NCBI GenBank assembly: GCA_003541445.1
Contig: DPMO01000097.1
Coordinates: forward strand, 1-5,664
Length of the DNA stretch: 5,664 nucleotides
Reading direction: 5' to 3'
From: Clostridiales bacterium
Lineage (GTDB): Bacteria > Bacillota > Sulfobacillia > UBA995 > UBA9673
Below the pieces are notes generated by a model, which was not told the DNA's origin, searched no databases, and worked only from the letters and a program-made list of their open reading frames with translations. Shown one piece after another: positions 4,976 through 5,664 of this stretch. Every line of letters begins with the position of its first letter. Position 1 is the stretch's first letter. The translations under genes were made by a program, and so were the position numbers.

Positions 4976-5656
4976 ATGAAGCTTGTCGTCGGCCTGGGCA
5001 ATCCCGAGCCCCGCTACGCCGAGACCCGGCACAACCTGGGCTATCTCGCCGTCCGCCTCCTGGCCCGGAGGCTCGGCCTGCCGTCCTTCCGTTCCGGTCG
5101 CCTCGGTCTGGTGAGCGCGACCGAGGACGATGGAGGGCAGGGCGTCGTCCTGCTCCTCCCGACCACCTACATGAACAGGAGCGGGGCGGCCGTGCGGGCC
5201 CGTCTGGAGGGGCGTTCCTGGTCCCCGGAAGACCTCGTCGTCGTCCATGACGACCTCGACCTCGCTCCGGGCCGCGTGAAGGTGAAGCTCGGCGGTTCGA
5301 GCGGAGGGCATCTCGGTGTGGCCTCCGTCATCGAGGAGCTGGGCTCGGAGGACTTCGTCAGGGTGCGGGTCGGCATCGGCCGGCCTCCTCCCGGGGTCGC
5401 CCCCGTGGAGTTCGTCCTCGGGCGCCCTTCGGGCGAGGAGGCCGACCTTCTCGCCCGGGCCGCCCGATGCGCGGCCGACGCGGTGGCCGTGGTCCTGGCC
5501 GAAGGCGTGGAGACGGCGATGAACCGGTTCAACCGCCGCCCGGACAGGTCCGGCCGCGCCGGAGGCCGGAACGGGTCCGACGGCGCCCGGGTCCGGGACG
5601 GGTCCGGCGGCGCCGGGGTCCGGGAAGGCGGGACAGGGAACGCGGTGACCTGTTGA
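4976..5656 (+). CDS. pth: peptidyl-tRNA hydrolase (Pth, SpoVC)
   Basis: Pth cleaves the ester bond of peptidyl-tRNA released from stalled ribosomes, recycling tRNA. Family motifs are VVGLGNPEPRYAETRHNLG (4-22, with Asn9 and catalytic His19), TYMNRSG (64-70, Met66 and Asn67), VVHDDLDL (89-96, Asp92), GGSSGGHLG (106-114) and RVRVGIGRP (129-137). The ATG start gives the standard N-terminus, although the upstream GGGAGGGGGG run (4957-4966) is a few bases farther than ideal. The catalytic core ends near residue 187 (NRFNRR), about normal for the family. A Gly/Arg-rich repetitive tail of some 39 residues then brings the total to 226. An anomaly is Leu113 where the usual motif GHNG has Asn (E. coli Asn114). 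Other active-site residues are present. It follows rplY after a hairpin and may depend on readthrough. Confidence 0.95.
   Translation: MKLVVGLGNPEPRYAETRHNLGYLAVRLLARRLGLPSFRSGRLGLVSATEDDGGQGVVLLLPTTYMNRSGAAVRARLEGRSWSPEDLVVVHDDLDLAPGRVKVKLGGSSGGHLGVASVIEELGSEDFVRVRVGIGRPPPGVAPVEFVLGRPSGEEADLLARAARCAADAVAVVLAEGVETAMNRFNRRPDRSGRAGGRNGSDGARVRDGSGGAGVREGGTGNAVTC
5540..5647 (+). repeat. four tandem 27-bp units in the 3' end of pth
   Basis: Four consecutive in-frame 27-bp units at 5540-5566, 5567-5593, 5594-5620 and 5621-5647. Units 2 and 3 differ at three positions (24/27), units 1 and 3 at five (22/27), and unit 4 is more diverged. They encode PDRSGRAGG / RNGSDGARV / RDGSGGAGV / REGGTGNAV, a nine-residue pattern close to R-(N/D/E)-G-x-x-G-x-x-V in the last three. 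TC and the stop follow directly. Confidence 0.85.
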
Positions 5657-5664
5657 TCGTCTCG
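5653..5664 (+). CDS. possible start of the next gene (partial, unidentified)
   Basis: TTG at 5653 overlaps the pth stop TGA (5654-5656) as TTGA, just as prs overlaps glmU, and reads MIVS before the window ends. AGGGAA (5635-5640) lies 12 bases upstream, which is rather far. In many Bacillota mfd follows pth, but four codons cannot show this. Confidence 0.25.

Noticed and set aside
1..5664. CRISPR arrays, tRNA or rRNA genes, insertion sequences, attachment sites.
   Set aside because: No regularly spaced repeats with unique spacers, no cloverleaf, no transposase or integrase motifs and no flanking terminal repeats were seen.

Overview
This is a G+C-rich window whose gene order spoVG - glmU - prs - [amidohydrolase, opposite strand] - rplY (ctc) - pth matches the conserved spoVG-glmU-prs-ctc-pth (spoVC) block of Bacillota. 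SpoVG, the long TL5/CTC-type L25 and the order itself point to a Bacillota. The base composition and the frequent AGG, CGG and GTC codons suggest a high-G+C, deep-branching lineage of the Symbiobacteriia, Thermaerobacter or Limnochordia kind. That placement is an inference; nothing here resolves the species.

Layout: (1) 1-97, spoVG leader with a sigma-H-like promoter at 31-57. (2) 98-385, spoVG. (3) 386-636, a 251-base gap holding two perfect inverted repeats, a doubled 13-mer, a second sigma-H-like element and the glmU ribosome binding site. (4) 637-2130, glmU, bifunctional and complete, with a low-complexity C-terminal tail. (5) 2127-3086, prs, starting inside the glmU stop (TTGA overlap). 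(6) 3067-4008 on the minus strand, a metal-dependent amidohydrolase whose end overlaps the end of prs. (7) 4009-4220, a divergent intergenic region with a strong sigma-A-type promoter facing rplY and a stem-loop in the amidohydrolase leader. (8) 4221-4892, rplY. (9) 4893-4975, a gap with an intrinsic-terminator-like hairpin. (10) 4976-5656, pth, whose 3' end is built from four tandem 27-bp units. (11) 5653-5664, a possible TTG start of the next gene, too short to identify.

The plus-strand genes are housekeeping and growth-linked. GlmU makes UDP-GlcNAc for cell wall precursors, Prs makes PRPP for nucleotides, histidine and tryptophan, L25/CTC binds 5S rRNA, and Pth recycles peptidyl-tRNA. SpoVG is a small nucleic-acid-binding regulator. 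The amidohydrolase is the odd member: it is on the other strand, splits the block between prs and rplY, and has no functional link to its neighbours that I can see.

I find no convincing undescribed multi-gene system. The observations most worth checking are the in-frame 27-bp repeat tail of pth, the Leu in place of the usual active-site Asn in Pth, two sigma-H-like promoter elements with identical 14-base spacing, the inserted antisense amidohydrolase, and the reuse of TTG starts and TTGA stop/start overlaps.
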